64,000 nucleotides of DNA from Neurospora tetraspora (taxonomy: Eukaryota; Ascomycota; Sordariomycetes; Sordariales; Sordariaceae), in contig NW_026944384.1 in the NCBI RefSeq assembly GCF_033439725.1, positions 2,604,001 through 2,668,000 of the forward strand, given 5' to 3'. The translations under genes and the position numbers were made by a program. Shown here piece by piece: positions 48,832 to 59,882 of this stretch. The notes beneath the pieces were generated by a model. That model made no database searches, had not been told where the DNA came from, and saw only the letters and a list, made by a program, of their open reading frames with translations. The number at the start of each line of letters is the position of its first letter. Position 1 is the stretch's first letter.

Positions 48832-51800
48832 CTACATAACAACATTCAACAACCTCCCCCCCCTAACAACAATAACCTTCTTCGCCTTGTTCACATCCAC
48901 CCCGTAGCGCCCCTCCAGCTTCGCTTTTCCTTCTTCCGTCCTCAACACCTCCGCCACAATAAACTCCCTCAATTTCTCGGTATCCTTTTCCAACCCGGCC
49001 GGCGGCGTCCCTATCTCCACCGCGAACTTGGTCTTGCCATTCAACTGCACCGCGCACGTCTGCTTCCTGCTCTTCAAGATGGCCTCGGTGCCATCTGGGG
49101 TTGGGAATCTTGCCGCTTCACTGGTCACATCAAACAGGCTGCTGCCGGCTTGGTTGGGGTACAGCACACTCCAGCACTCCTCGGCAAAGGCGGGCGCAAT
49201 GGGCGCCATCATGCGGATCAGAGCGGAAACTGCTTCGCGCTTGATTAAGGGGTCGGCGGCGTCGTAGTTGGAGGAGGAGGCAATCACGTTGGTGAGCGAC
49301 ATCAGGTCTGAGATGACCGTGTTGAGGGTGTAGACTTTGTTGTAGGAAGCGGTGACGGAGGAGATGGTGCGTTGGACTTCGCGCCAGATGGTGATGGAGG
49401 CGTCGAGTTTGGCTAGGTCATCAACAGACTCAGATTTTTGTTGTTGTTGCTGTTCAAAGAAGGCCTTGACGTTGCTGGCCGAAGACGGGGTCTCAGCAGA
49501 GGAAGAGGCAGTGACGACCTTCTGCACCAAATCATAAACACGACTCAACCACCTCGTCACACCAGTAATCTTGTTCTCATCCCAATCCAAAATCTCGCTG
49601 ACGGGCGCCTGGAAGAGCATGTGCGCGCGCGTGGCGTCGGCGCCGTACTGCGCGATGAACGTGGTCGGGTCCACGCCGTTGTGCTTGGACTTGGACATCT
49701 TCTCGTAGCTGACGTTGGCGAGCGCGCCCGTGGCCACCACCTTGGGTTCGTTCGGGTTGCTGAGGTCGACTTCGTCCGGCTTGAGGAAGCGGCCCGTGGC
49801 TGGGTCGGTGTAGGTCTTGCCGTGCACCATGCCTTGGGTGATGAGACGCTTGAAGGGTTCGTAGACTTCAGAGGACTCGTCGGACTCGGCAGCTTCGGTG
49901 GCGTTGGGTTCCTTGCCGGCAAACGAGGAGGTCATGAGGAACTTGTAGATGAAGCGGGAGTAGAGCAGATGCAGAATGGCGTGCTCGACGCCGCCGATGT
50001 AGAGGTCAACGGGAGTAAGGGCTTTGGCCTTCTCGGGCGAGAAGGGCGCCTCCTTGTTGTGGGCGTCGATGAAGCGCATGTAGTACCAGCTCGAGTCGAC
50101 AAAGGTGTCCATGGTGTCGGTGTCGCGCTTGGCCTCGCCGCCGCACTTGGGGCAGGATGTGTTGATCCAGTCGGTCTGGGACTCGAGGGGGTTGCCAGTC
50201 TTCTTACCCGCCCAGTGCTCGTCGACTTCGGGGAGCACAACGGGCAGTTGCTCGTCGGGGACGGGGACGGTTCCGCAAGAGCCGCAGTGCACGATGGGGA
50301 TGGGTGTTCCCCAGTATCTCTGGCGGCTGATCAGCCAGTCGCGCAGGCGCCATTTCTCGGTCTCCTTTGCGAGACCAGCAGGCTCAAGCAGCTTGACCAG
50401 CATCTCACCGGCCTCCTTGGACGACTTGTCCTTGAAGATACCACTGTTGGCGTTCATAACGCCGTGTTCAGTGAATGGCTCGTTGGGCATGGCGGTAGTC
50501 GTCTCATCCTCAGAAGCCGCTAGGACGAAGCGAACGGGAGCGTCGTAGTGGTGTTCCTTCCAGAAAGCATGGTCCCTCAGATCATGCCCAGGCACACCCA
50601 TGACCGCACCCTCACCATAGTCACCAAGGACATACGGCGCAACGTAGATGGGAAGCGAGACCTTGGTGTCCTCGGGTGTCTCTTCGTGATAGGCCAAGGG
50701 GTTGACGGCGCGGATGTGAGGGAGCAGGTATCCAACCTTGGAGTCAGGAGGGAGTCCGGGCAATGTGCTGAGGAAGGCCTGAAGCTCGGGGTCGCTCTTT
50801 GCCAGTTGCTGAACAGAAGGATGAGTAGCAGCGAGGGCAATGTACTGGACACCAAAAAGGGTATCAGGACGACTGGTGAACACCTCGATGGCAGAGTGAG
50901 TGCCCTGGCCAAAAGCCAGGACGGGGAACTTGACAGTAGCGCCCTTGGACTTGCCCAGCCAATTCTTCTGCATGGCCAGCACTCTCTCGGGCCATGCCTC
51001 GTCCTTGGCCAGTGTCTCGAGGTCTTTGAGCAGGGACTCGCGGAATTCGGAGATCTTGAGAAACCACTGCTTCAGCCTGCGTTTCTCGACCTTGGCGCCA
51101 GATCTCCATGAGCATCCGTTGGCATCAACTTGCTCGTTAGCAAGCACGGTCTTGTCGACAGGGTCATAGTTGACCTCGGCTTCCGCCTGGTAGGCAAGAC
51201 CCTTCTCATGGAGAGCGAGGAAGATCTTTTGCGTATGCTGATAGAAGTCGGGGTCGCAAGTGGCAAGTTCCTGGGTTGGGTTAGCATGTAGTTTCATAGT
51301 AACATAAAGTGTGGAATACGCACACAGTTCCAGTCCCATGAGCCGTTCATGACATCCAGCTGCTCCTTCATCCTAGCGATATTGGCCTTGGTCCATGTAG
51401 CCGGGTTAATGCCTCTCTCAATGGCAGCATTCTCAGCTGGCAATCCAAAGGCATCCCAACCCATGGGCAACAGGACCTTGTGGCCCTGGAGAGTTTGGAA
51501 CCTCGCAATCACATCGGCAATGGTGTAGACTCTGAGATGGCCGAGGTGCAGATAGCCCGACGGATAGGGAAACATGGGGAGAACATATTTGTTCTTTTCG
51601 TCCTCCTTTGCGCCCTTCTCACGGCTCGACTCGGACCATTTCTGGCGCCATTTTTGGTCGAGGGCAGGGAAGTCTAGCTTGTGGTCGGCATAGAATCTCT
51701 TCCAAGACTCGGTGTCCAAGTGTTGAAGGACAACGCCAACAGGGCGTCGGGGAGAAGCAGCAAGAGAAGCAGCCGCTGAGGAGAGGACTGGTCGTAGTGA

Positions 51801-51854
51801 TGAGCCCAGCTTGGGCACTAACCGGCCGAGCGGCCTTGCGCAAATGAGAGGCAT
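48832..51854 (-). CDS. leu-5: Mitochondrial leucyl-tRNA synthetase
   Basis: Class I enzyme that charges mitochondrial tRNA-Leu; Neurospora leu-5 is the known gene. Two exons on the minus strand: 51324-51854 and 48832-51270; 989 residues, close to the Neurospora protein's length. The N terminus is Arg/Ser/Ala-rich without acidic residues, a likely mitochondrial presequence. Motifs: [14 protein letters not shown] (HIGH motif as HLGH, about 103-106), the CP1 editing domain with [16 protein letters not shown], the zinc-like Cys sets in HCGSCGT and CPKCGG, and KMSKS (about 701-705). The protein ends at [10 protein letters not shown]. The start is the ATG at 51854, as the frame above begins at GTG. 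The 53-bp intron follows WDWNC. Editing-site residues look intact. In some fungi mitochondrial LeuRS also helps splice group I introns; this cannot be judged here. Confidence 0.96.
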
Positions 51855-53023
51855 CGCGTTGTTTTTGTTTGGGCTGATTATCACATTGCCTGGTCAACCG
51901 GCGGGGAAGTTCAGTTGGAGGAGGAGACAGCCGAAGCAGAGCTCTTTAGAAGTGCATGTTCATCCGATTTGATTGCATCCAGAGTCAACGGGCAGCTGCG
52001 TCCTCAGTCTTTTTGTTTACATGGTCGTTGCTCCCAAGTCAACAAACAATAAATAAATCCAAAGCTCCCTCATGCTGCGATAGAGCAATATTCTCGACTT
52101 AGAAGCTGTTGTATTCAACATCGGGAGTCAATTTTTACTTTTCTTGGCTTTATCGATCTGCAGGGTATCTTGAGTCCCAGGTACAAAAGGTGAAGCTGCA
52201 GGACTGTTATCCAGAGACTCGCAGACTTTAGATACTGGTTGTGATACATATAAAATCTTTCTCAGAGTAAAGTAATTGGAAATAACAATGTCCTCAAGCA
52301 CTAACAAAGTTAAGCATAATCATCCAATTCCAATATTCACAGTTCGCATGACTTTCATCATCAAGTCACTGGTACTTTGCAGATGAAGAACAACAGCCCG
52401 CCAACTGCCAGATGGGTCACGGTGGGAGTGCACAGACCAGGCAAACTGGAGGTCAAGGTCATGGTGTGGAGCGTGCCCCTTGAACCTGCTTCTTGGCCCG
52501 CAATTGGCCCGCATTTGGCTTGTCTTGCCTGCCGGGGAAACTGGGGTGCTACCCGCCGCCCCGTACTTTGGGCCCTGTTTCCATCCAGACTTCTCTGAAG
52601 CTTCCAGGGCAGCTTGTCGCGGTCACTGTCACTGTCACTGTTCAAAGAAAAAGAGGGCGTCCCTGACAAGCCTCCTTTTCCCCAGATTCGGCCAGAGACA
52701 CCATCCCACATTCTAGACTCTTTTTTAATTCCTTTCTTCTCTGTGTTCTATTAGCTTGCTATTCAAGCCTCACCATTGGAAACTGTGTTAACCACTAGCC
52801 ACGATTATAACGAAAAGAGATACCCTCCACTACCACTATTACAACCACTTAATACCAACCACCTTGACCGAGACTTGCGCCAATCTCTATCTTGAACAAT
52901 TCTTTACTCGACAACCGAGTCGCATAAGTTTCAGCTATACGGCTATGATCCCCTTGTCAACATAAACACTCCCGAGTTTACAAGTTCGACCGACCGAGCG
53001 CCCCCAGAGGTAGCACCCGAGAC
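51855..53023. promoter_or_regulatory. Divergent promoter between leu-5 and the amino-acid transporter
   Basis: Head-to-head interval of about 1.2 kb. No TGACTCA-type (CPC1) site was found near leu-5. The transporter side has a CT-rich leader with a short upstream ORF. Other open frames are unconvincing. Confidence 0.45.
52945..52965 (+). promoter_or_regulatory. Short upstream ORF of the amino-acid transporter
   Basis: ATG to TAA with six sense codons (MIPLST), ending 58 bp before the transporter's ATG. If the leader starts upstream, ribosomes would meet this first. Whether it regulates translation is unknown. Confidence 0.4.
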
Positions 53024-54942
53024 ATGCCACCATTGTACTCTCACAACCTGGAACCCGGGCGCGACTCGCTAGAACTCGCCTCTCTAGCTAGCTCAGACCG
53101 CGGGCCTGACACCGGCGACGATACCAGTTCCCGTCCGAGTATATCTTCGTCGCGAAAGCTCTCACTCGAGCGAGAGGACCCCCTGGACAATGGCAACTAC
53201 GCTGCCTCGGGCCACCGTGTGCGCCCAGAACGATCCATGTCTGTGAACTCTACATTCAGCTTCGCCGCCAACCTCTTTCCTCTATCGTCGACAACCGGAG
53301 GCGGATATGCCCCGCTGGGCGCACCCACAGCAACGAGGGGTCATGGCAATGGCGGCTTGGGAGGAGGCTCGTTGGAGAAGCACAAGACCTTGACCTACCT
53401 CAATGGTCTGTCCCTGATTGTGGGCTTGATTATCGGATCCGGCATCTTTTCTTCGCCTAGTCAGGTCAACGCCAATGCAGGGTCGCCTGGAGCAGCCATC
53501 ATCGTATGGGTTGTGGCAGGAATTTTGGCTTGGACGGGCGCCGCAAGTTACGCAGAGCTGGGAGGTGCCATACCATTGAACGGAGGCCCGCAGGTATACC
53601 TCTCCAAGATCTTTGGAGAACTGGCCGGATTCCTATTCACATGGGTCGCGGTGCTGGTCCTGAAGCCTGGTAGCGCTGCCATCATCTCCATCATCATGGG
53701 CGAGTACCTGGTGAGGACCTTCATTGGCGCTGAAGCCGAGACCATCAACCCCTGGATCAGCAAGTCGGTCGCGCTGGTCGGACTCTTTCTGGTCACCTTT
53801 CTGAACTCGGTCTCGACCAAGCTCGGGACAAGGATGAACGATATGCTCATGTTTCTCAAATTTGTTGCATTGCTTGGCGTTACCATTATTGGCATTGTTG
53901 TTGCGGCGACTGGATTCTCATTTTCCGGGGCGGCAAATCTCGACTGGAAGAAGCATGACTGGTTTGAGGGGACCAAGATGGATGCGTCGGCTTTTGCGGT
54001 GGCCTTGTATGCCGGTCTTTGGGCATTCGATGGATGGGATAACGTAAGAGTTTCCTCTACCCCTTTTGTTGACTCTCGCTAACATGATCTCAGACCAATT
54101 ATGTGGTTGGCGAATTCCGCAACCCCGGCCGGGACCTCCCGCGCGTCATTCACACAGCCATGCCCCTCGTCATTCTGAGCTACATCCTGGCCAATGTGGC
54201 TTACTTCTTCGTCCTTCCCCTGGATACCATCAACTCGACCAACACGGTGGCCGTCATTTTCGGTTCCAAGGTCTTCGGCCCCGTTGGCGCGCTAATCCTC
54301 GCTCTTATCGTCAGCGCCTCCTGCTTCGGCGCTCTCAATGCCTCCACCTTCACCAGCAGCCGCCTCGTCTACGTTGCCGGCAAAGAAGGCTATATCCCCG
54401 AGCTCTTCGGGCGCATTGGCAGCGGTACCGCCGTTGACCAACATGAATCTCTAACTACCACGCGCACTCGCTCGTGGTTCACCAAGAAGCTCATCCGCAT
54501 TGTTGCCGATGAAGATACCGGTCTCTTCTACACACCTATCCCCGCGCTCATGCTCAACTGCACCCTCACGGCCGCTTACGTGTGCGTGGGCGAGTTTGGC
54601 ACGCTCGTCACCTTCTACGGCGTGGCTGGCTATACCTTCTACTTTGTAACAGTGCTGGGCCTGATCGTGCTTCGGGTTAAGGAACCTAATCTCGAGAGGC
54701 CGTACAAGACGTGGATCACCACGCCTATTATCTTCTGCTGCGTGAGTCTGTTCCTGCTGAGCAGGGCCGTCTTTGCCCAGCCGCTGCAGACGTTGTTGGT
54801 TGTGGCTTTTGTGGTGGTGGGCGTGCCGGTGTACTATTGGAGGAGGTATGTGAACGGACGGAGTGCCGTTAAGAGAGAAGTGGGAGGGATGAGGGAGGTG
54901 AGGGAAGGGAGACCGTGGTGGAAGTTTTGGCAGAGGAGGTAA
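53024..54942 (+). CDS. Amino-acid transporter, LAT/Mup1-type (APC superfamily)
   Basis: Plasma-membrane or vacuolar amino-acid carrier of the L-type/high-affinity methionine permease branch. Two exons: 53024-54043 and 54094-54942; 622 residues. The first 115 residues are a hydrophilic Ser-rich cytosolic tail. About twelve membrane helices follow, starting with LTYLNGLSLIVGLIIGSGIF, whose GSGIF is the conserved unwound part of helix 1. LYAGLWAFDGWDN at the exon joint and VGEFRNPGRDLPR after it are the typical helix 6 to loop signature of this branch. The 50-bp intron has a CGCTAACA branch site. The tail ends with basic and Trp residues (RPWWKFWQRR). Substrate not predictable from sequence alone; fungal relatives carry methionine or large neutral amino acids. 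Confidence 0.88.
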
Positions 54943-55553
54943 TGAGGATTTGGTGCTGGCTGGTTAGCCAACGCTGCCTCTTGGATAGTGATGAAGGTTG
55001 TTTATGAACAAGAAGCCTTGTCTCCTGGCAAGGTAACTTTCTTGCTGAATATCTTAATGACCGAAAGGATGAATAAAACGTCTAGATACCCGGTACTCAG
55101 TACCGCAAACAAATATAACTGCTGGGATTCCTCCTGCGTGACTGAGTTTCTACTGCTCCTTGCCTTGGTATGTACCGGGCTGTCAAATACTCAGTATCAT
55201 GAGGCTTGATCCGATTCGAGCACCGGTCGATCGTGAAGACCTGACCTCCAAAGGGCGTTGCCTTCGCAGGGAACTGATCCGCATAAACCCTAACCCTGAA
55301 GCCAACACCAATTCTTGACTTAAACCTCACTTTCTCATTTTCCACTCAACCACAACAGTCGGTCCATGTACATATTTCCGACTGACTCAGGCGGTGTTCA
55401 CTCTCTCAACCCTCCCCGCCGTTTTCTTTCCTTTTTTTTTTGTCTTGTCTCTCCGGTCATCCCCTCAGTACAACCTTCCGCTCTCGCTGAAAGAGAGTGA
55501 AATTTTCACCATCATTGTTCCTGCCGTTTCCGAGTCGAATAAGAACAACAAAA
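54943..55553. promoter_or_regulatory. Promoter region of the Cyc2-like gene
   Basis: Same-direction pair. The right half has T-rich and C-rich leader sequence, a T9 run near 55432 and a perfect TGACTCA at 55383-55389. No gene seen. Confidence 0.45.
55383..55389. promoter_or_regulatory. TGACTCA, CPC1/GCN4-type site
   Basis: Exact match to the core bound by the general amino-acid control factor CPC1, 165 bp before the Cyc2-like start codon. A 7-bp match occurs by chance every few kilobases on either strand, so function is unproven. Confidence 0.3.
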
Positions 55554-57161
55554 ATGAGTAGCCGACTCCTCCGTCCGTTAACACGGCGTCTGCCACCAAC
55601 AAGCCCAGCATGCCTCCGACCGGGCAGGCCAGGGACATACAGCGTCTCTCATTTCATCCCAGTAGTACACAGCAACACCACCTTTCTCCAGATCCGAAAT
55701 ATCTCCAAGCCATACTCCTCCAAAAACAAGCTCTCCCCCGGCGAAGGCATGGGTCATCCACCCACCCCCCATAACCAAAAACAAGAACAACAATCCAACC
55801 AAGACCAAGACGGCCAAAAATCCGACGGATCATCATCATCATCAAACTCCAACTCCAAAACCTTCTTCAAAAAACCCAGCCTCACCAACACCCTCCTCAT
55901 CGCCGCCTTTTTGTCGGGGTACCTCTTCCACTCCATCATCCTCCGCCCCAACGACCTCTCCCTGAGAGACGTCCCCGTCCTTTTGGGCATCACCTCCCCA
56001 CCCACGCTCAACACCACTTCCTTCGTTCCTTACACCATCGTTGAGCGCGAGCAGGTGTCGAGTACAGCTTTTGTTTTGGTGGTTGAGCCGTTTAATCCGC
56101 TCCACAACAACGTGAGGAATGACCTCCAAGAGGCCTGGCATCACGGCTTGTGGTGCGTCGAGATTAAACAGCCGCAGTTGCAGGTGGCGAGGGATTATAC
56201 CCCGCTTCCGCCGCCTGTTGGACAAGAAAAAGAGGACATGGGTAGGGGACGGTTGAGGTTCCTGATTAGAAAGATGGAGGGCGGGGAGGTGAGCGGTTAT
56301 TTGAGTAAGCTGAAGGTGGGGGATAAGGTGGAGTTGAGGGGGCCGCATTTGGGGTTTGATGTTGCGAAGAGGCTTGGTTTGGAGGGCACATCTGGGGAAG
56401 AGCAGGGACAGGGACGGGTGGTCTTCCTAGCTGGAGGCACCGGCATCGCGCCGGCGCTGCAGGTGGCTAGGAGGTTGTACGGTCCTGTGTATGAAAAGGG
56501 AACCGGAAAAGAGGAGGAGTGGAAGCAGGTGGAGGATATGCCGACAACGCCACCGAAGATGACGATTGTGTGGGCGAATAGGTTGAGGGAGGATTGTCCT
56601 GATTGCGAGGACTTGGAGGCGTTGAGGAAGAGGGGGTATTTAATACCTCCTCCTTCTCTTAACGCTAAGAATGCCGCTGCTGGCGCTGGTGCTGGTGGTA
56701 TCATGCCCTACCTCCAGGACATCAAAGCCCATCACCCCGAGCAGTTCAACTTCGCTTGCACGGTTGACACGGAGAAGGAGTTTATTGACGCCAAGACTAT
56801 TATTGACGCTGTTGTGTCTACCACCACCCCCAACCCGAAGAAGTCTTCTTCTTCTTCTTCTTCCACCACCACCCTCGCCAAGAGCACGACGACAAACCCC
56901 TCTTGCCCCCTCCATTCCTCATCTGCCCTAATCTCCGTCAGCGACAGACAAGACCACGAAGCCAAGTGCAAGTGCGCTTCTCATGCTAACGGCAAGAACC
57001 TCCTCATGGTGTCCGGACCGGACGGGTTCATTGCTCGTTTCGCTGGTCCCAAGGCGTGGTCCGAGGGCTTGGAGAGGCAGGGGCATGTGGCCGGGGTGGT
57101 GAATGAGTTGATGAGGAGGGGGAAGGTGAGGAAGGAGGAGTGGATGGTTTTGAAGTTGTAG
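55554..57161 (+). CDS. Cyc2-like mitochondrial FAD/NAD(P)H oxidoreductase
   Basis: Flavoprotein resembling yeast Cyc2, an inner-membrane factor that supports haem attachment to cytochrome c. One exon, 535 residues. The basic N terminus (SSRLLRPLTRRLPP) suggests mitochondrial import. A Gln/Ser-rich linker leads to one membrane helix (about 111-131, TNTLLIAAFLSGYLFHSIIL). The ferredoxin-reductase-type FAD domain follows, then the nucleotide-binding GGTGIAPALQVARRLYGP (about 300) and a C-terminal MVSGPDGFIARFAGPKAW. A Ser/Thr-rich insert and a Cys/His-containing segment (KCKCASH) sit between. The start is the ATG at 55554; the frame above begins at GTG. NADH-cytochrome b5 reductase is the nearest alternative, but the GPDGFI...GPKAW end fits Cyc2. 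Confidence 0.8.
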   Translation: MSSRLLRPLTRRLPPTSPACLRPGRPGTYSVSHFIPVVHSNTTFLQIRNISKPYSSKNKLSPGEGMGHPPTPHNQKQEQQSNQDQDGQKSDGSSSSSNSNSKTFFKKPSLTNTLLIAAFLSGYLFHSIILRPNDLSLRDVPVLLGITSPPTLNTTSFVPYTIVEREQVSSTAFVLVVEPFNPLHNNVRNDLQEAWHHGLWCVEIKQPQLQVARDYTPLPPPVGQEKEDMGRGRLRFLIRKMEGGEVSGYLSKLKVGDKVELRGPHLGFDVAKRLGLEGTSGEEQGQGRVVFLAGGTGIAPALQVARRLYGPVYEKGTGKEEEWKQVEDMPTTPPKMTIVWANRLREDCPDCEDLEALRKRGYLIPPPSLNAKNAAAGAGAGGIMPYLQDIKAHHPEQFNFACTVDTEKEFIDAKTIIDAVVSTTTPNPKKSSSSSSSTTTLAKSTTTNPSCPLHSSSALISVSDRQDHEAKCKCASHANGKNLLMVSGPDGFIARFAGPKAWSEGLERQGHVAGVVNELMRRGKVRKEEWMVLKL

Positions 57162-57489
57162 GGTTGGTTGGGTCGATGTCAGTGGCTGATGAGTACGAGA
57201 TGGGATGGGAGGAAAGGAGGGAAAGGTAGTAGGAAATGGGAAGGAAGAGAAACGTAGGGCAACGTTAGTAAAACGGGCAGAGGTGTTGGGAGGAGCGAGT
57301 CCGCGGTTTCTTGTTTGTTCACTGCTTTCTGGTAGATGTTATCTGTATTTTGTACCATTATTCGTTGTAAGATGTAGAGCAAGACCTTAAACTAGACTAG
57401 ACCTGGGAATTGAGGAGTACTTGGTTAGGATTTTACAGGTGCAACTAGCGAACGTTGGAAACTGAGGGATTTTCTAGAAGCCTATGTCA

Positions 57490-57985
57490 TAGATCATATG
57501 TCTTTGTATGAGTGGAAGAGGTTGGGATAGGTTAAAGGAATAGATCACTGCTGCTTCTATATCCTTCTTCTTATGGTCTAGAAACTGGATATCCTAGCTC
57601 TGTATCTCCTATTCGCATCACCGTAGACATCCATCCTCATCAGCCACTGGACACCATCAAGCCAGACATCCCCTGCCTTCCCAACACGCAACTCACATTC
57701 CGAGCGCGGGCCCTTTCATCCGAACCCTCCGGCTCCAGGCACCATATAAGGTCCGCTACCTAGTCCCTCTACCACAACGGGGAGCCCTGTGGTCTCATGG
57801 CGCAGTGGTTACCGTTGATGAATAACTTAGCGCGGCGATTTTCGTAAAGTCTGCAGCTGGGGCGTTGTCGTTCGTTCTACAAGCCTACCTGGGCGACTTA
57901 GCTTTTTGCTATTTTTGTCACGCTCCAAACTGATTGAAAGTCGTGCAGACACGTTCTATGGATTTTTCTCTTTCATTTCCACCCT
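57490..57985 (+). repeat. Inverted duplicated segment, copy 2 (plus orientation)
   Basis: Partner of copy 1 at 48110-48770, about 9 kb away in opposite orientation. It lacks the minisatellite. Identity looks roughly 60-75% by eye, with the Pol III-like core best kept. Both copies lie between the 3' ends of convergent genes. Left boundary is uncertain; similarity fades above about 57490. Confidence 0.8.
57775..57916 (+). ncRNA. Candidate RNA polymerase III transcription unit, copy 2
   Basis: TATA-like CATATAAG at 57743-57750, A-box match TGGCGCAGTGG at 57798-57808 (fits TRGYNNARNGG), a degraded B-box-like GTTCGTTCTAC at 57870-57880, and paired T5 runs at 57903-57907 and 57912-57916. A transcript of about 140 nt would result. 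The B box is weaker than in copy 1, so this copy may be inactive. Confidence 0.33.
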
Positions 57986-58043
57986 CAAAAAATATTAATA
58001 AGGGTGCTAGCAGTTGACACTTCTTCGCCCGTCTTGCTCCCAT

Positions 58044-59350
58044 TTACACATCATGATCAACCACCCCAACCCTCCTCAAATATACACTCCTCCCATGCCC
58101 CTCCGGATGACCCTTCACCACAATCTTTTCATTTCGTCCACCCACTCCCACCTCCAAAACCTCTTCATATCCTTCAAATCCCACCAAATCATCCCTCCAG
58201 ATCTGCACCGCTCCCCCAGCCCCTTTTTCCTTTTCTTCATCAGTCCCTTCCCCCCAATAAAGTCTCCTCAGTTTCCCATCCCCCAAAACCATCCCCGCCA
58301 CCCGTTTCGCCTGCTCCATATCCCCGACCTCCATCAGCACCCTTTTTGGCCCGTATGTCCTGGCGATTTCTAGTAAGCGGGCATAAAACACGTCTTCTGG
58401 TTGGTAGTCAACCTTTCGGAGTAAGTTTTCGTTGTCCGGGTAGTAGTGATCGTAGAAATGCTTCTGGTGTAAATCTACCCTCTCGACGGGCGGGACGAGA
58501 GCGAGCTTGGGCTCCCAGTTGCGCACGGAGCGGGAGGTGGAGAGGGCAAAGCCCGAGGGGGAGATGTAAGGGGGGTTGGAGGTTAGGAGGTCCCATTCCC
58601 CTGTCCCTGCTGTAGAGGAGGTAGATGATGATGATAAAGGGGTGGTGGAGAGGATGGGATCGAGAGAGGAGGGAGAAAAAATGTCGGCTTTTAGGAAGTG
58701 GATTGATCTTTGCGTATGGGAACTGTCTGAGGTTGAGGGAGGGGGGAAGCGGTCCGCACGGAGATTGTGATGCAGGTTTCGCCGGGAGAGGTTGATGGTT
58801 TTTTGGGAGATGTCTACTCCCACCACGTTTAGAGATTGGGAGGGGAGAGAGCGGGAGAGTTGGGAGTAGAGGAGGAGGGGAATGCAGCCTGTTCCGGTGC
58901 AGAGGTCGATTATGTTGAGTGGTTGGCCTGGATCTGATTTGGAAAGAGAGCGGCGAAGGATGTTGGAGAGGTGGATGGTGTAGGATTCTGTTTCGGTTCT
59001 TTTCAATTAGGCATTTGGAGAGCGTTAGTTACATATGTGTGAAGAGAGAATAGTGGAGGGTGTGCCTACCTAGGAATCAAGACGCCTGGTCGGCACTTGA
59101 TTTCGAGATCACCAAATGGCTGGTTGCCTAGTACGTAAGCCAAAGGGAGACCATTGCCTCGCTTGTCGCAAAGCTTCCATACTCGGGCACCGAAGGGGAT
59201 GATGGAAGGGGTTTCGGCGACGTGCTGTTTGATCCAGCGGAGCTCGTTGGCGGTTGATTCTAGGGTTCGACAGACGGGAAGAAGTTTGGCGGCGTTGAGA
59301 CCTAGTTTCTTTCGGCCTTGCCAGAAGAGTTGGGGTTTGATTCGTGGCAT
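58044..59350 (-). CDS. mtq1: Mitochondrial release-factor N5-glutamine methyltransferase (HemK/Mtq1)
   Basis: S-adenosylmethionine enzyme that methylates the Gln of the GGQ motif in the mitochondrial translation release factor. Two exons on the minus strand: 59070-59350 and 58044-58998; 411 residues. The N-terminal helical part ends with PLAYVLGNQPFGDLEIKCRP and GVLIPR, split by the intron, then TETE as in other HemK proteins. The SAM-binding motif is IIDLCTGTGCIPLLL and the catalytic NPPY motif lies in TSNPPYISPSG. An Ser/Thr-rich insert separates them. The intron has a TAACTAAC branch site. The start is the ATG at 59350, because the longer frame begins at GTG. Divergent from aim32. The cytosolic paralogue Mtq2 lacks this N-terminal layout, so Mtq1 is preferred. 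Confidence 0.9.
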
Positions 59351-59882
59351 AATTTTTGAAGAAGTTGTCACGAGAAGTTGTTTCTGCTTCACAGCCCCAG
59401 TCTGTATTGACTTTGGTGGATGATGTTGTAGTTGCGAAGTGATAACGAAAATGTGACGACTTTGAATTTTATTTTTCAGATTCCCTTTACTATCTAGCTA
59501 TTTAGTAATATGAACCCAGACTGAGAGAAAACCATCCAAGAACCTGAAGAGAAGGTGAGCCGAACTCACTAAAGTCTGTATGTTTATGTACATGACCGAA
59601 GTCAACTCGGCGGTTGGAAGTTGATGTGACCGGGTACCCTTTCCGTGGAGATTATGCTCTGATCTTATCAGATTATATAAGCTGTTCCCCTTCGATGACG
59701 CCAAAAGTTAAGGTACCCCTGCAGTTCAGCACTCGTAACTCCGAGCTCTCCGTAGACACAACCACCACCATCACCAACCTACATTTGCGACAACGGCGAT
59801 ATAAAAGACGGCACCCCCAGCCCCGATATTAGGCCTTACATGGCTACATAACTTTGCCAATTTCACAACCACCGATAACACC
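59351..59882. promoter_or_regulatory. Divergent promoter between mtq1 and aim32
   Basis: Head-to-head interval between two genes for mitochondrial proteins. It is AT-rich near 59455-59510. No defined site identified. Confidence 0.45.

Larger units (their letters stand above)
57162..58043. other. Convergent intergenic region between the Cyc2-like gene and mtq1
   Basis: Tail-to-tail interval. Its middle and right parts are copy 2 of the inverted duplicated segment. The left 300 bp should be 3' UTR sequence of the Cyc2-like gene. Confidence 0.7.

Noticed and set aside
49438-50523. 361-codon open frame on the plus strand
   Set aside because: It is antisense to leu-5, with repetitive Val/Gly/Leu composition and no family resemblance.
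57775-57916. Intact tRNA, 5S rRNA, U6 or SRP RNA gene
   Set aside because: The A box fits, but no cloverleaf, 5S, U6 or SRP motif could be recognised in either copy. Left as an unassigned candidate.
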